Positions 6,407 through 15,108 are shown, numbered from the stretch's first letter. The stretch is DNA of 64,000 nucleotides from Tepidanaerobacter acetatoxydans Re1 (GCF_000328765.2 NC_019954.2:2691780-2755779), one strand, 5' to 3'. A program made the numbers and translations. Notes: generated by a model from the letters alone, not told the origin.

Positions 6407-7786
6407 TTATAAAGGCAAGCTATTTTCTACAGGCTTTTTTAGAATTGAAAGCACTAGTGCTGTAACTACAGTGCCTATAGCTATAGAAAGAATGTAAAAG
6501 AATAGATTTGTTACAACATTTGGTATAAAAAGCACCCAAATGCCGCCATGGGGTACAGCTAGTGCACAGCCAAAAAGCATCGAAAGGGCTCCTGTTACTG
6601 CTGAACCTGCCATTATAGAAGGAATTACTCTAAAGGGATCTGCCGCTGCAAAGGGAATCGCCCCTTCTGTTATAAACGAAAGTCCTAATACCCAGCCTGC
6701 TTTTCCGGCTTCTATTTCAGCGGCGGTAAACTTATCTTTAGCAATGACCGTTGCCAAGGCAAGCCCAAGAGGAGGCACTATGCCGGCAGCCATTACCGCC
6801 GCCATTATGGGAGTGGGCTGTCCCGCTGCTATAGTAGCAGTGCCAAAGGCATATGCCGCTTTGTTTATAGGACCCCCCATGTCAAAAGCCATCATGTAGC
6901 CCAGCACTATACCTAAAAGTACTGCGCTAGACCCCTGTAGGTTATTAAGCCATGCTGACATTGCATCATTTATAGATTTTACAGGCCCGCCTAATACCAG
7001 CACCATCACAAGACCCATAATCAATGTGGAAAGCACAGGCAGCACTAAAACCGGCATCAATCCCTGCATAGATTTTGGCAGTTTAATATATTTCTTTAAA
7101 AATGCCACAGTGTAACCTGCTATAAGTCCTGCAAGAAGTGCACCTATAAAACCTGCGCCTAATTTATCTGCAAGGGCACCACCTACAAATCCAGGCACCA
7201 AACCCGGTCTGTCACTTATGGAATAAGCAATATAACCGGCAAGCACCGGAACCATCAGCGAAAAAGCTAACTTTCCTGTAGAGAATATAATTTCTCCAAA
7301 GCTTCCTACATTTTCGTAAACATATATGCCGCCAAAGGCAAATCCTAAGGCTATCAATATACCCCCTGCAACCACAAAGGGTATCATGTATGACACACCT
7401 GTCATTAAATGCTTATAAAGACCTTTCCTTGATTCTTTTTCTTCGGCTTTTATCCTGCTGACTTCTTGCATTAAATCTGCTTTTGGTTTAGCGTTTAATG
7501 CTTTATTTATTAGTGTCTTTGGATCTTTGATTGCCTCACTCACAGAAGCTTCTATTACCGGAAGCCCTGTAAATCTGGATTTATCAACATTAGTATCTGC
7601 GGCAATAATAACCGCATCTGCCTGCCTTAAATCTTCTTCTGTTATAACATTTTCCGCGCCAACAGAACCTTGGGTTTCTACCCTTATCTCGTGACCAAGC
7701 TCCTTAGCTGCCATTTGCAACGCTTCGGCAGCCATATAAGTGTGGGCTATGCCCGTCGGGCATGATGTAACGGCTACAATCTTCAT
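6407..7786 (-). CDS. fruA: PTS fructose transporter subunit IIBC
   Basis: Fructose-specific phosphotransferase permease of 459 residues. The IIB domain (1-100) starts with the phosphocysteine motif VTSCPTGIAHTYMAAEAL, active-site C9. A linker to about 125 leads to the IIC membrane domain (about 128-455) with roughly nine or ten hydrophobic spans and the substrate motif LSFITEGAIPFAA. It imports fructose and phosphorylates it at C1. It is third in the order fruR, fruK, IIA, IIBC. The IIA domain, fused in many species, is a separate gene here. GAGGAG stands eight bases before the ATG. Confidence 0.93.
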   Translation of the reverse strand: MKIVAVTSCPTGIAHTYMAAEALQMAAKELGHEIRVETQGSVGAENVITEEDLRQADAVIIAADTNVDKSRFTGLPVIEASVSEAIKDPKTLINKALNAKPKADLMQEVSRIKAEEKESRKGLYKHLMTGVSYMIPFVVAGGILIALGFAFGGIYVYENVGSFGEIIFSTGKLAFSLMVPVLAGYIAYSISDRPGLVPGFVGGALADKLGAGFIGALLAGLIAGYTVAFLKKYIKLPKSMQGLMPVLVLPVLSTLIMGLVMVLVLGGPVKSINDAMSAWLNNLQGSSAVLLGIVLGYMMAFDMGGPINKAAYAFGTATIAAGQPTPIMAAVMAAGIVPPLGLALATVIAKDKFTAAEIEAGKAGWVLGLSFITEGAIPFAAADPFRVIPSIMAGSAVTGALSMLFGCALAVPHGGIWVLFIPNVVTNLFFYILSIAIGTVVTALVLSILKKPVENSLPL

Positions 7787-7846
7787 GCATAAGTCCTCCT
7801 CATCAAAAATTTTAATGTTTATTAAAGTCTTAAAAACAGCGTTGAT

Positions 7847-8287
7847 TTAAAATGCTTCTATAAAGCCTTCAAAATTCTGAGCATCATAAAGTTTCTCTCT
7901 TACTTCATCATGCATCAACCTCCTTGATATCTCGCTTAAAGCCTTAAGATGCACATCATTTGATTCCTCCGGAACTGCTATAAGAAAAAACAGGTAAGCA
8001 GGCTCGCCGTCCATTGAATTAAAATCAATGCCCTTTTTGCTCTTGCCAAAAACGATGGAAGCTTCTTTAACTGCGGCGCTTTTGCCATGGGGAATCGCGA
8101 TTCCCAGTCCTATGCCTGTAGAAAACTCTTCTTCTCTCTTTAAAACGGCCTTTTTAAATTCTTCCCTGTCTGTTATCTTCCCGTCTTTGTATAAAATATC
8201 TATAAGTTCATCTAAAACATCTTCTTTAGTAGTTGCCTTTAAATCAAAATTCACTCTTTCTTTTGAAAACATATCTCTTATTTCCAT
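7847..8287 (-). CDS. PTS fructose transporter subunit IIA
   Basis: A 146-residue mannitol/fructose-type IIA protein. The phosphorylated histidine is H67 in GIAIPHGKS, and a second conserved stretch is near VAVPEESNDVHLKAL. It passes phosphate from HPr to the IIB cysteine of the downstream permease. Its ATG overlaps the upstream fruK stop by one base (ATGA), implying translational coupling. A 60-base gap follows before the IIBC gene. Confidence 0.93.
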   Translation of the reverse strand: MEIRDMFSKERVNFDLKATTKEDVLDELIDILYKDGKITDREEFKKAVLKREEEFSTGIGLGIAIPHGKSAAVKEASIVFGKSKKGIDFNSMDGEPAYLFFLIAVPEESNDVHLKALSEISRRLMHDEVREKLYDAQNFEGFIEAF

Positions 8288-9228
8288 CAGTACTTTTCCT
8301 CCTTTGCCAAAACATTATCTACTAAAGCTTTGACTTGCTCTAAAGTGCACGCCTCTGTGCCCTCTAGCATCACAGTTGCTGCTCCGCAAGCATTGGCAAA
8401 CTTTAGTGTATATTCATCACTAAAGTTATTCATTAAACTGTAGGCAAGAGCCGCTACCATAGAATCCCCCGCTCCCACAGTGCTTTTTACAGCTACTTTT
8501 AATCCATCGCATTTGTATACCCCATTTTGCGTTACGTAGATTGCGCCCCGTTCTCCCAGGGAAACAAGGACCTTTTTTATCCCATATTCCACCAATTCTT
8601 TTGCAGCTTTTATTATGGCTTCATCTGTATCCTCGCCCAAATTCACAAGTTTTGTCAGCTCATGTATATTGGGTTTTATTATATCCGGTTTTGCTTTAAC
8701 TCCTTCTTTAAGCAGCTCTTCTTCCGCATCAAGTATGGTTGCAGCTCCCTTTTCCTTTGCTATTTTAATGAGTTTACCGTAAATATCAGAAGGCACCGAG
8801 GGACTTACTCCCCCTGATAAAATTACTATGTCGCCATTCTTGCATGAATCTTCAAAAGTATCCATAAACCTTTCAAGCTCTGATTTTTTTATATCAGGAC
8901 CTGCTTCATTTATATCTGTAAACGTGCCCTGCAGGGTATCTACTACTTTTGTGTTAGTCCTTGTATCCTCATCTATATGGGTAAAATTCGAGGAGATCTT
9001 CCGGCGTTTTAACTCTTGTAAAAAATAATCTTCCCAAATTCCACCCAAGAAGCCGAGGCATAAAGAATCTATATTGAAATTTTTCAGAACTTTCGAGACG
9101 TTAATTCCCTTGCCGCCGATATCGTATCTTGCCTTCGTTACTCTGTTTACAGTCCCTATCGTAAAATTATCGACATTAAGTGTTCTATCCAACGCCGGAT
9201 TTAATGTTACTGTAATCACCATCTGCAT
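8287..9228 (-). CDS. fruK: 1-phosphofructokinase
   Basis: A PfkB-family kinase of 313 residues that converts fructose 1-phosphate to fructose 1,6-bisphosphate. It begins with VTLNPALDRT, has GGKGINVSKVL near residue 38 and the catalytic-base motif VGAGDSMVAAL near residue 250. Two in-frame ATGs lie two codons apart (9226-9228 and 9220-9222). AAGGGTG is better spaced for the first. Its stop overlaps the IIA start. Position and motifs rule out tagatose-6-phosphate kinase as the more likely reading. Confidence 0.93.
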   Translation of the reverse strand: MQMVITVTLNPALDRTLNVDNFTIGTVNRVTKARYDIGGKGINVSKVLKNFNIDSLCLGFLGGIWEDYFLQELKRRKISSNFTHIDEDTRTNTKVVDTLQGTFTDINEAGPDIKKSELERFMDTFEDSCKNGDIVILSGGVSPSVPSDIYGKLIKIAKEKGAATILDAEEELLKEGVKAKPDIIKPNIHELTKLVNLGEDTDEAIIKAAKELVEYGIKKVLVSLGERGAIYVTQNGVYKCDGLKVAVKSTVGAGDSMVAALAYSLMNNFSDEYTLKFANACGAATVMLEGTEACTLEQVKALVDNVLAKEEKY

Positions 9229-9249
9229 CTGCTCACCCTTTCAATTAAA

Positions 9250-10014
9250 TTAATCATTCATAATTATTATCTTGCCCCCGGCATCTTCAAATTCTTTTAT
9301 CATTTCTTCGTCTAAATCTCCACTGGTTATAACGGCGGTTACTTCTCTAATACTGCTTATCACCGAAAAACAGACCTGGTTAAACTTAGAAGCATCTGCC
9401 ACTATATATACCTTGTCCGCTGCCTCCATCATGGCTCTTTTGGTTTGAGCCTCTATAAAATTTGGCGTTGTAATACCTTCTTTTACGGAAATTCCGTTTG
9501 CTCCTATGAAAGCTTTGTCTACTCTAAAATTACATATAGTACTTTCAGCTATATGTCCTACCATGGCCCGCGTCTTTTTTCTTAGCGATCCTCCTGTAAT
9601 CACAAGTTCGATGTCATCTCTTTCAGAAAGCTCAGAAGCTACATCAATGGAATTTGTTATAACTGTCAAATCTTTTGCTTCAAGACACCTTGCTATCCCT
9701 AGAGTAGTAGTGCCCGAATCCAAAATTATAGTGTCATTATCTTCTATTAAAGAAGCTGCAGTTTTTGCAATAATTGATTTTTCTTTTTGGCTTTTATCTT
9801 CCTTTTCTTTGAAAGTGGGTTCAAAAATCATTTTTTTCATTCCTACGGCTCCGCCATGGGTTCTTTTTAAAAGCTGTTTTTCTTCCATGTCCTGCAGGTC
9901 TCTTCTAATAGTAGACTCGGATACATCAAACATCTCTGCAAGTTCTTTTACTTTTATACTGCTGTTTTTTTCAAGGAGTTCAAAGATTTTCTGCTGTCTT
10001 TCTTCTGCAAACAT
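9250..10014 (-). CDS. fruR: DeoR family repressor of the fructose operon
   Basis: A 254-residue DeoR-type regulator. The helix-turn-helix (1-55) contains VKELAEMFDVSESTIRRDL, followed by the hinge KRTHGGAV and a sugar-phosphate sensing domain with ILDSGTTTLGIA near residue 97 and TNSIDVASEL. It is first in the fructose operon, a common arrangement in Firmicutes where fructose 1-phosphate releases repression. Four TGCT(C/T)A-type repeats around its own promoter are candidate binding sites. The GAGTGAG ribosome site precedes its ATG. Confidence 0.92.
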   Translation of the reverse strand: MFAEERQQKIFELLEKNSSIKVKELAEMFDVSESTIRRDLQDMEEKQLLKRTHGGAVGMKKMIFEPTFKEKEDKSQKEKSIIAKTAASLIEDNDTIILDSGTTTLGIARCLEAKDLTVITNSIDVASELSERDDIELVITGGSLRKKTRAMVGHIAESTICNFRVDKAFIGANGISVKEGITTPNFIEAQTKRAMMEAADKVYIVADASKFNQVCFSVISSIREVTAVITSGDLDEEMIKEFEDAGGKIIIMND

Positions 10015-10043
10015 GAAAACTCACTCTCGCTTTTCATTGTTTA

Positions 10044-10158
10044 ATTGCTTATTTACTCTCTTTTATGCTCATTTATTCTTGTTTGATTAAATTATACACC
10101 GATTCTAAATTTAAATCAATAGTTTTTTGCTCATTTTTAAATATTTTTGCTTACTTTT
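10044..10158 (-). promoter_or_regulatory. Fructose operon promoter with four candidate FruR operators
   Basis: The minus-strand promoter is TTGATT (10114-10119), 17 bases, TATAAT (10091-10096). Four similar decamers surround it on the plus strand: ATTGCTTATTTA (10044), TATGCTCATTTA (10064), TTTGCTCATTTT (10126) and TTTGCTTACTTT (10146). Spacings of about 20, 62 and 20 bases place a pair on each side of the promoter, suiting repression by a DeoR-type protein, possibly with looping. Confidence 0.6.
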
Positions 10159-10208
10159 TTGCATACTGCGTGCGGTATTTTTGTTTTAAAATAAGCAGAT
10201 GTGGCCAT

Positions 10209-10338
10209 TTTGTCATTCTAAACGTAGCGCAGCGTAACGAAAAATCCTAAGCTCTTTTGTCATTCTGTGTGAAGTAAAGAGGAATGAAGAATCTTGAGCT
10301 GCTTGAAGAAAGATTCTTCACTTCGTTCAGGATGACAA
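10209..10338. repeat. TGTCATTCTG-type intergenic inverted repeat
   Basis: TGTCATTCT occurs at 10210 and again at 10258, and the complementary GATTCTTCACTTCGTTCAGG followed by ATGACA ends at 10338. The parts form an imperfect long inverted repeat. A shorter related copy is at 17,698-17,740. Such palindromic dispersed repeats are widespread in bacteria; no coding potential is seen. The rest of 10,159-10,519 is non-coding. Confidence 0.7.
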
Positions 10339-10422
10339 GTCGTTTTAACCTTTAAATAGTAACAAAAAATGAGCAAGCATCATTTAATGAGCGCTTTAAT
10401 TTATTCTAGTCAGCAAAATAAT

Positions 10423-10474
10423 AAATACCGAAACAACCGGGTGATTGATAAGTTGCCCGGTTGTTTCGGTATTT
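10423..10474 (-). terminator. Long terminator after hcp
   Basis: A 19-base perfect stem (AAATACCGAAACAACCGGG with its complement) encloses a 14-base loop, about 45 bases past the hcp stop. The A/T-rich stem base allows bidirectional use. Confidence 0.8.
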
Positions 10475-10519
10475 CATGATACTAATTTACGACATTAAAC
10501 TTCACATGCGAAGGTCTTT

Positions 10520-12082
10520 TTATTTAATAATCGCTTTAAGGTCTTCCTCTGGAGTGCTTATTGGCTTCAGGTCAAATTTTTCCACAAGCACATCCAAAAC
10601 ATTTGATGAGAGAAATGCCGGAAGTGTAGGACCTAAATAGATATTTCTAATGCCGAGAGCAAGCAGTGTAAGCAATATGCATACAGCCTTTTGCTCATAC
10701 CATGACAGCACAAGTGTCAGGGGAAGGTCGTTTACACCACATCCAAATGCCTTTGCAAGGGCCGATGCTACTTGAATGGCAGAATATGCATCATTGCACT
10801 GACCCATATCTATAATGCGAGGCAAGCCGCCGATTTCGCCGATGTCTAAGTCATTGAAGCGGTATTTGCCACAGGCAAGTGTCAGTATTACCGTATCTTT
10901 TGGAGCTTTTTTCACAAATTCGGTATAGTAGTTTCTGCCGGGTCTTGCGCCATCACAGCCTCCTACCAGGAATATATGTTTTATAGCGCCTGATTTTACT
11001 GCATCTATGAGCTTGTCAGCTACGCCAAGGACTGCATTTCTTGCAAATCCAGTCATAAGTTCCGAGCCGCCGTTTATGCCTGTAAAATGCTTATCCTCGT
11101 CATATCCGCCAAGTTCAAGGGCTTTTTGGATAACCGGCGAAAAATCTTTTACACCATCTATACCTTCCGCAATATGTTTCATTCCGGGATAACCTACAAC
11201 AGATGTTGTAAATACCCTATCGGCATAGCTTGCCTTAGGCGGCATCAGACAGTTTGTCGTAAAGAGAATTGGTGCGGGAACATTGTCAAACTCTTTTTGC
11301 TGATTTTGCCATGCTGTGCCAAAGTTACCCTTTAGGTGCGGATATTTTTTCAGCTCCGGATAGCCATGTGCCGGCAACATTTCACCATGTGTGTATATAT
11401 TTATACCCTTGTCCTTCGTCTGTTCAAGCAGCTGTTTAAGGTCCAGCAAATCATGACCTGTTATGATAATGAAAGGTCCTTTTTCTACATCCATTGTTAC
11501 CTTTGTAGGCACTGGATGACCATAAGTACTTGTATTAGCTTTATCAAGCAAGCCCATACATTTTAGATTTATATTGCCGAATTCCATTAAAAGTTCCAGC
11601 CACTCGTCTGCTGTATGCTGGCGACCTAAAGCTCTCAGTCCTTTGTAAAACCATGATGTTACTTCTTTATCTTTTTTACCTAGGACATATGCGTGCCAAG
11701 CATATGCCGCCATGCCCCGCATCCCAAAAAGTAGTGTGGATCGCAGTGAAACAATATCCGCATCCTGTGTCCAGAGGTCTTTGACAGCGAAGTTTTCGGC
11801 TCCTCCCAGCTTTTCCTTTTCTTCTTCCACAAGTTTTATAAGTTCATCTATTCGCTTTGCATCAAAGTTAACATTTGTAACCGTAGCAAAAAGCCCTTTC
11901 ATAACAAGCTCATCAGCCTCTTTGCTTGGGGCTTTACCTTCTGCAGAACGGGCAAGCCCAATTAGTGCACAGGTTAATTCATCATGTTTTTCGGCTACAT
12001 CGGGTTTTTTGCCGCAGATTCCCGATTTTACACATCCTTTTCCTCCAGCTGTCTGCTCACATTGAAAACAAAACATTGACAT
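10520..12082 (-). CDS. hcp: Hybrid cluster protein (hydroxylamine/NO reductase), class I
   Basis: A 520-residue hybrid cluster protein. The N-terminal cysteines have the spacing C5-x2-C8-x8-C17-x5-C23, the [4Fe-4S] pattern of class I and III proteins rather than the E. coli [2Fe-2S] type, and the full length fits class I. Hybrid-cluster ligands are visible in GHDLLDL, CLMPP, GGCDGARPGR and LACGKYRFN. The enzyme reduces hydroxylamine in vitro and nitric oxide in vivo in relatives, so it serves nitrosative stress. GGGAGGT is seven bases before the ATG at 12080-12082; the longer frame to 12097 lacks such a site. A cupin gene lies 22 bases upstream, and a Crp/Fnr regulator is divergent nearby. 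Confidence 0.95.
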   Translation of the reverse strand: MSMFCFQCEQTAGGKGCVKSGICGKKPDVAEKHDELTCALIGLARSAEGKAPSKEADELVMKGLFATVTNVNFDAKRIDELIKLVEEEKEKLGGAENFAVKDLWTQDADIVSLRSTLLFGMRGMAAYAWHAYVLGKKDKEVTSWFYKGLRALGRQHTADEWLELLMEFGNINLKCMGLLDKANTSTYGHPVPTKVTMDVEKGPFIIITGHDLLDLKQLLEQTKDKGINIYTHGEMLPAHGYPELKKYPHLKGNFGTAWQNQQKEFDNVPAPILFTTNCLMPPKASYADRVFTTSVVGYPGMKHIAEGIDGVKDFSPVIQKALELGGYDEDKHFTGINGGSELMTGFARNAVLGVADKLIDAVKSGAIKHIFLVGGCDGARPGRNYYTEFVKKAPKDTVILTLACGKYRFNDLDIGEIGGLPRIIDMGQCNDAYSAIQVASALAKAFGCGVNDLPLTLVLSWYEQKAVCILLTLLALGIRNIYLGPTLPAFLSSNVLDVLVEKFDLKPISTPEEDLKAIIK

Positions 12083-12104
12083 TTTATTACCTCCCAATTT
12101 TAAA

Positions 12105-12428
12105 TTATTTTATAAACATCTTGGGGCTTGGAGCCTTAACCACAAAGAATTCCAATACTTCTTCATGATTGTTGCGCACATTCATCTTTGTTTTATAGGG
12201 AATTGCTATGATGCTTCCTGCAGGATAGGTATGTTCATCCTGTGTGCCTAGCTGCAGCGAAATGCTGCCTCTTACTACAATCATGTACACATTTGAATTT
12301 GTATAGTGCTCGGGAAGTGCATCTCCCTTCGGCAGTATCATATGGTTTATATCCGCATTGTCGTCAGATACAATTCTTTCAATGATTTTTGAATCTGCAA
12401 AAGTAAATTCATATCTTTTTTCTATCAT
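12105..12428 (-). CDS. Cupin-domain protein
   Basis: A 107-residue single-domain cupin. The first cupin motif is represented by PKGDALPEHYTNSNVYMIVVRG and the second by YPAGSIIAIPYKTKMNVRN. Only part of the usual histidine set is kept (H41 in PEHY), so metal binding is uncertain. It sits 22 bases upstream of hcp in the same direction, suggesting co-transcription and a supporting role in nitrosative or redox stress. No specific function can be assigned. Confidence 0.8.
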   Translation of the reverse strand: MIEKRYEFTFADSKIIERIVSDDNADINHMILPKGDALPEHYTNSNVYMIVVRGSISLQLGTQDEHTYPAGSIIAIPYKTKMNVRNNHEEVLEFFVVKAPSPKMFIK

Positions 12429-12517
12429 AAAAATTCCCCCTGTATAATATATTTGGTTTTCAAAGTAGAAAATCTGTAAACCTCTATCTTTTTTTATATC
12501 TCATCCCTGTTCTAAAT

Positions 12518-13249
12518 TCAGTCTTCGATAATATCCCCTTCTGTGCTTATAGTAACCACATTCCATGGAATCATCTTGCCGCTTGCGATAAGCGCTTCTC
12601 TTGCAGCATTTGCAATGCCATTACAGCAGGGAACTTCCATTTTCAGCACTGTTATGCTTTTTATGTTGTTAAATTTTAGAATATCTGTGAGCTTATCTGT
12701 GTAATCGATATTATCTAGTTTTGGACAGCCGATTAGTGTAACCCTGTTTCTCATAAAGTCATTGTGGATGCCGGCATAGGCGTAGGCGGTGCAGTCAGCG
12801 GCTATGAGCAAATGGGCATCGGCCAGGAACGCCGCATTTGCCGGAACGAGCTTTAGCTGGCAGGGCCATTGGGCAAGCTGTGATTGTTCTTTTAAATGGA
12901 AATGCTGCATCTTTGAATTATCTTCCTTTTTCAGCATTTTTACTCTGCTTCCTGGGCATCCGCAGGGCAGTTTGTTTTCTGTGGCATCTTGTGTATTTTG
13001 GACATTTTTTGCTATCATATTTTTCTTCACTGCTTCCTCATTATATGGCGCAGCTTCCATCTCCCTTATGGTAATTGCTCCTGTAGGACATTTTGGAAGA
13101 CAGTCGCCCAATCCGTCGCAGTAAGACTCTGATATAAGCTTTGCTTTTCCGTCTATAAGCCGGAGTGCCCCTTCATGACAGGCATTTACACAAAGACCGC
13201 AGCCATTGCATTTTTCTTCATCTATGGTAACAATTTTTCTTTTCATCAT
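12518..13249 (-). CDS. 4Fe-4S ferredoxin-type protein with C-terminal cysteine-rich domain
   Basis: A 243-residue protein. Residues 5-65 hold two ferredoxin-type clusters, CNGCGLCVNACHEGA and CDGLGDCLPKCPTGA; the second has an enlarged CxxxxC spacing. The rest is not ferredoxin-like. It has LPCGCPGS near residue 92, a central ILIAADCTAYAYAG-type segment and EVPCCNGIANAA near the end, so further cysteines could bind metal. Similar proteins occur beside hcp in clostridia and may pass electrons to Hcp (inference from context). Two adjacent ATGs follow GAAGGTG; I use the first. The gene ends about 90 bases upstream of the cupin start. Confidence 0.8.
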   Translation of the reverse strand: MMKRKIVTIDEEKCNGCGLCVNACHEGALRLIDGKAKLISESYCDGLGDCLPKCPTGAITIREMEAAPYNEEAVKKNMIAKNVQNTQDATENKLPCGCPGSRVKMLKKEDNSKMQHFHLKEQSQLAQWPCQLKLVPANAAFLADAHLLIAADCTAYAYAGIHNDFMRNRVTLIGCPKLDNIDYTDKLTDILKFNNIKSITVLKMEVPCCNGIANAAREALIASGKMIPWNVVTISTEGDIIED

Positions 13250-13316
13250 ATTCACCTTCTTTTAATTACATATTGTATGTTCAACTATATAGTAGTAAAA
13301 TAAAGACAATATTTCG

Positions 13317-13330
13317 GTAGCTGTGGCTAC
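13317..13330. promoter_or_regulatory. Candidate operator between hcp cluster and regulator
   Basis: GTAGCTGTGGCTAC is an inverted repeat (GTAGC/GCTAC with four central bases). It lies ten bases before the start of the Crp/Fnr gene and about 70 bases upstream of the divergent ferredoxin gene. It is a candidate site for that regulator, not a match to a known consensus. Confidence 0.35.
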
Positions 13331-13339
13331 AAAAAGTGG

Positions 13340-14041
13340 GTGATTTATATTTTTGATGTAAAAGCAAGCGTTTTGCCTGAAACTCTTTTGTTTGAAGGAA
13401 TAGAAAAAGATGATTTAGCTCTCATGCTGGACTGTCTTGAGCCGAGGATATGTGACTACAAAAAGGATGAGTTCATCACTATGGCGGGAGATGCTTTTGA
13501 GTCAGTGGGGATATTGCTGAAGGGCAAAGCCGCAGTTATAAAAGAAACTTTTGCAGGAAATCGAGTGGTTATTGCAATTTTGCAGCCGGGGGATATGTTT
13601 GGAGAGATGGTGGTATTTTCAAAAAATCCCGTTTGGCCTTCAACAGTTATAGCTCAGGAAGATTGCATGGTGTTTTTTCTTTCAGGCAACAAGATAACAG
13701 GCCAATGTGACAAGGTGTGCCCCTGGCATAAAACCCTTATACTCAATATGCTCAAGATTGTATCTGAACGGGCTTTGGTGCTCAATAAGAAGGTTGAATA
13801 TCTGACAATTAAAAGTATGAGGGGTAAAATAAGTGCCTTTTTGATGGAGCAATATAAAAAAACGGGTAAAACCACATTTGTTTTACCCATGAATCGAAAC
13901 GACATGGCAGATTTTTTAAATGTATCGCGACCATCTATGTCCCGGGAAATGAGCCGCATGAAAGATGAGGGAATTATCGATTATCACCGCTCAGCAATTA
14001 AGATAAAGGACATCGAGGCTCTAAGACAGTATGCAGAATAA
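13340..14041 (+). CDS. Crp/Fnr family regulator (HcpR-like)
   Basis: A regulator of about 233 residues. The cyclic-nucleotide-binding-like sensor fold (about 12-125) includes GILLKGKAAVIKE and ILQPGDMFGEMVVFS. A dimer helix follows, then a C-terminal winged helix with MNRNDMADFLNVSRPSMSREMSRMKDEG. There is no N-terminal FNR cysteine cluster. Cysteines at residues near 118 and 122 (QCDKVC) sit late in the sensor domain. Divergent placement beside hcp is the classic HcpR arrangement in anaerobes, so control of hcp in response to NO is inferred. The start is uncertain: the GTG at 13340 has no good ribosome site, and a TTG a few codons later is possible. Confidence 0.85.
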   Translation: MIYIFDVKASVLPETLLFEGIEKDDLALMLDCLEPRICDYKKDEFITMAGDAFESVGILLKGKAAVIKETFAGNRVVIAILQPGDMFGEMVVFSKNPVWPSTVIAQEDCMVFFLSGNKITGQCDKVCPWHKTLILNMLKIVSERALVLNKKVEYLTIKSMRGKISAFLMEQYKKTGKTTFVLPMNRNDMADFLNVSRPSMSREMSRMKDEGIIDYHRSAIKIKDIEALRQYAE

Positions 14042-14148
14042 GGACAAATTTGTTCTGGATTTACATCAAGATCATCAAGTCTTCTCTCGAGATTGCGTAA
14101 TGCACAACATCATAATTAGAAAATTAGATTATTGTCACTTTACAATCC

Positions 14149-14493
14149 CTAATCCCAGTATGATAATTTCAAAAACATATTTACAATCTTTTGTAATTCA
14201 GAAAATTCTTCTTCACTTAATACACCATAATCCCTGCCATAAATACCCCTTGATTCCAAGCTCCATAAGAATGACTTAAAATTAGGATATTTATCAATAT
14301 TTTTCTTTATTAAATATATAAAGTGCTCCAACTTCCGGTAGTTAATAGTGTTATTGTTTTTTTCCTCTTCATACAAGGATAAATCTAATATTAATTCTAG
14401 GGGTTTAGTAATTTTATATCTATAATCATCGGTATTATCAGGTAAAAAATCACTTTTATAATTTTCGTAGCTTTCGCATACTATTCTATACAT
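14149..14493 (-). CDS. Hypothetical protein paired with nucleotidyltransferase-like gene
   Basis: A 114-residue, charged, mostly helical protein with no family I recognise. It begins with MYRIVCESYENYKSDFL and ends with a run of acidic and hydrophobic residues. Its ATG lies inside the upstream nucleotidyltransferase-like gene (eight-base overlap), with a GGGAGAG site there, so the two are translationally coupled. The AT-rich composition and place in the island downstream of rlmH point to horizontal origin. It could be the partner of a toxin-antitoxin-like pair, but this is inference from arrangement only. Confidence 0.65.
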   Translation of the reverse strand: MYRIVCESYENYKSDFLPDNTDDYRYKITKPLELILDLSLYEEEKNNNTINYRKLEHFIYLIKKNIDKYPNFKSFLWSLESRGIYGRDYGVLSEEEFSELQKIVNMFLKLSYWD

Positions 14494-14995
14494 CGTATCT
14501 CTCCCTAAATTCTGGCAATCTCTTTATAAATTGATTTTTTTTAGATTCATATAAATCATCCCTCGACAATACCTCGTCTATAATTTGATTTATTAAATCC
14601 TTGTCCGCCATATTCATAAGCTCATCTATATCTTCTATATCTTTTTGTTCCAATCTTATTATTTTGCTCACGATTATGTCTTCTGGTGATAATAAATACA
14701 CATTTAAATATTTAAATTTGTTTAACTTCATTGCTCTTTCTTTGTACCTAGGTGATATAACAGTGCTTTCATATTCTAACATATCAAAGTCTCTTAATTG
14801 GACGAAAACCCTTCCTAATTTAGAAGGATAATTTAAATCTATAAAATCAAAATCTCGCGTAGCCCTGTTAGTATATTCACCTAATATGCAGGCAGCCCCT
14901 CCTAAAAAATATATATCAAATGGCTCAACATCAAAAGCAATAGCGACCTTTTCCATATCAAAAATTCTATCCTCTAATTGTTTCTTTAATTCCAT
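14486..14995 (-). CDS. DUF6036-like nucleotidyltransferase-fold protein
   Basis: A 169-residue protein with a minimal nucleotidyltransferase signature: GGAACIL near residue 33, then RATRDFDFID with the DxD pair. A second acidic patch follows at SPEDIIVSKIIRLEQKDIEDIDEL, as in DUF6036 and AbiEii-type enzymes. AbiEii-like proteins act as toxins or phage-defence factors that transfer nucleotides. The ATG at 14995 follows AAGGTG by six bases. The frame extends three codons further to a GTG without a site. Downstream is a coupled 114-residue protein. Confidence 0.7.
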   Translation of the reverse strand: MELKKQLEDRIFDMEKVAIAFDVEPFDIYFLGGAACILGEYTNRATRDFDFIDLNYPSKLGRVFVQLRDFDMLEYESTVISPRYKERAMKLNKFKYLNVYLLSPEDIIVSKIIRLEQKDIEDIDELMNMADKDLINQIIDEVLSRDDLYESKKNQFIKRLPEFRERYDV

Positions 14996-15075
14996 AATTA
15001 TCACCTTATATTAATATAGCAATGATATTATATCATATTATTTATTGCACATAATATAAATAATGCTGCATCGTG

Positions 15076-15102
15076 CAGCGGGCGGTCGATGACCGCCACT
15101 AC
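15076..15102. repeat. REP palindrome beside rlmH-tail copy
   Basis: GCGGGCGGTCGATGACCGCC followed by ACTAC, a slightly degraded copy of the GACCGCCC-type REP. It lies seven bases from the third rlmH-tail repeat. Confidence 0.8.
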
Positions 15103-15108
15103 GTCCGC

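Noticed and set aside
9506-10090. 194-residue plus-strand frame
   Set aside because: Antisense to fruR, serine- and phenylalanine-rich, and no start signal.
14031-14279. 82-residue frame after the Crp/Fnr gene
   Set aside because: It overlaps the end of the regulator and the antisense of the island gene, without a ribosome site.
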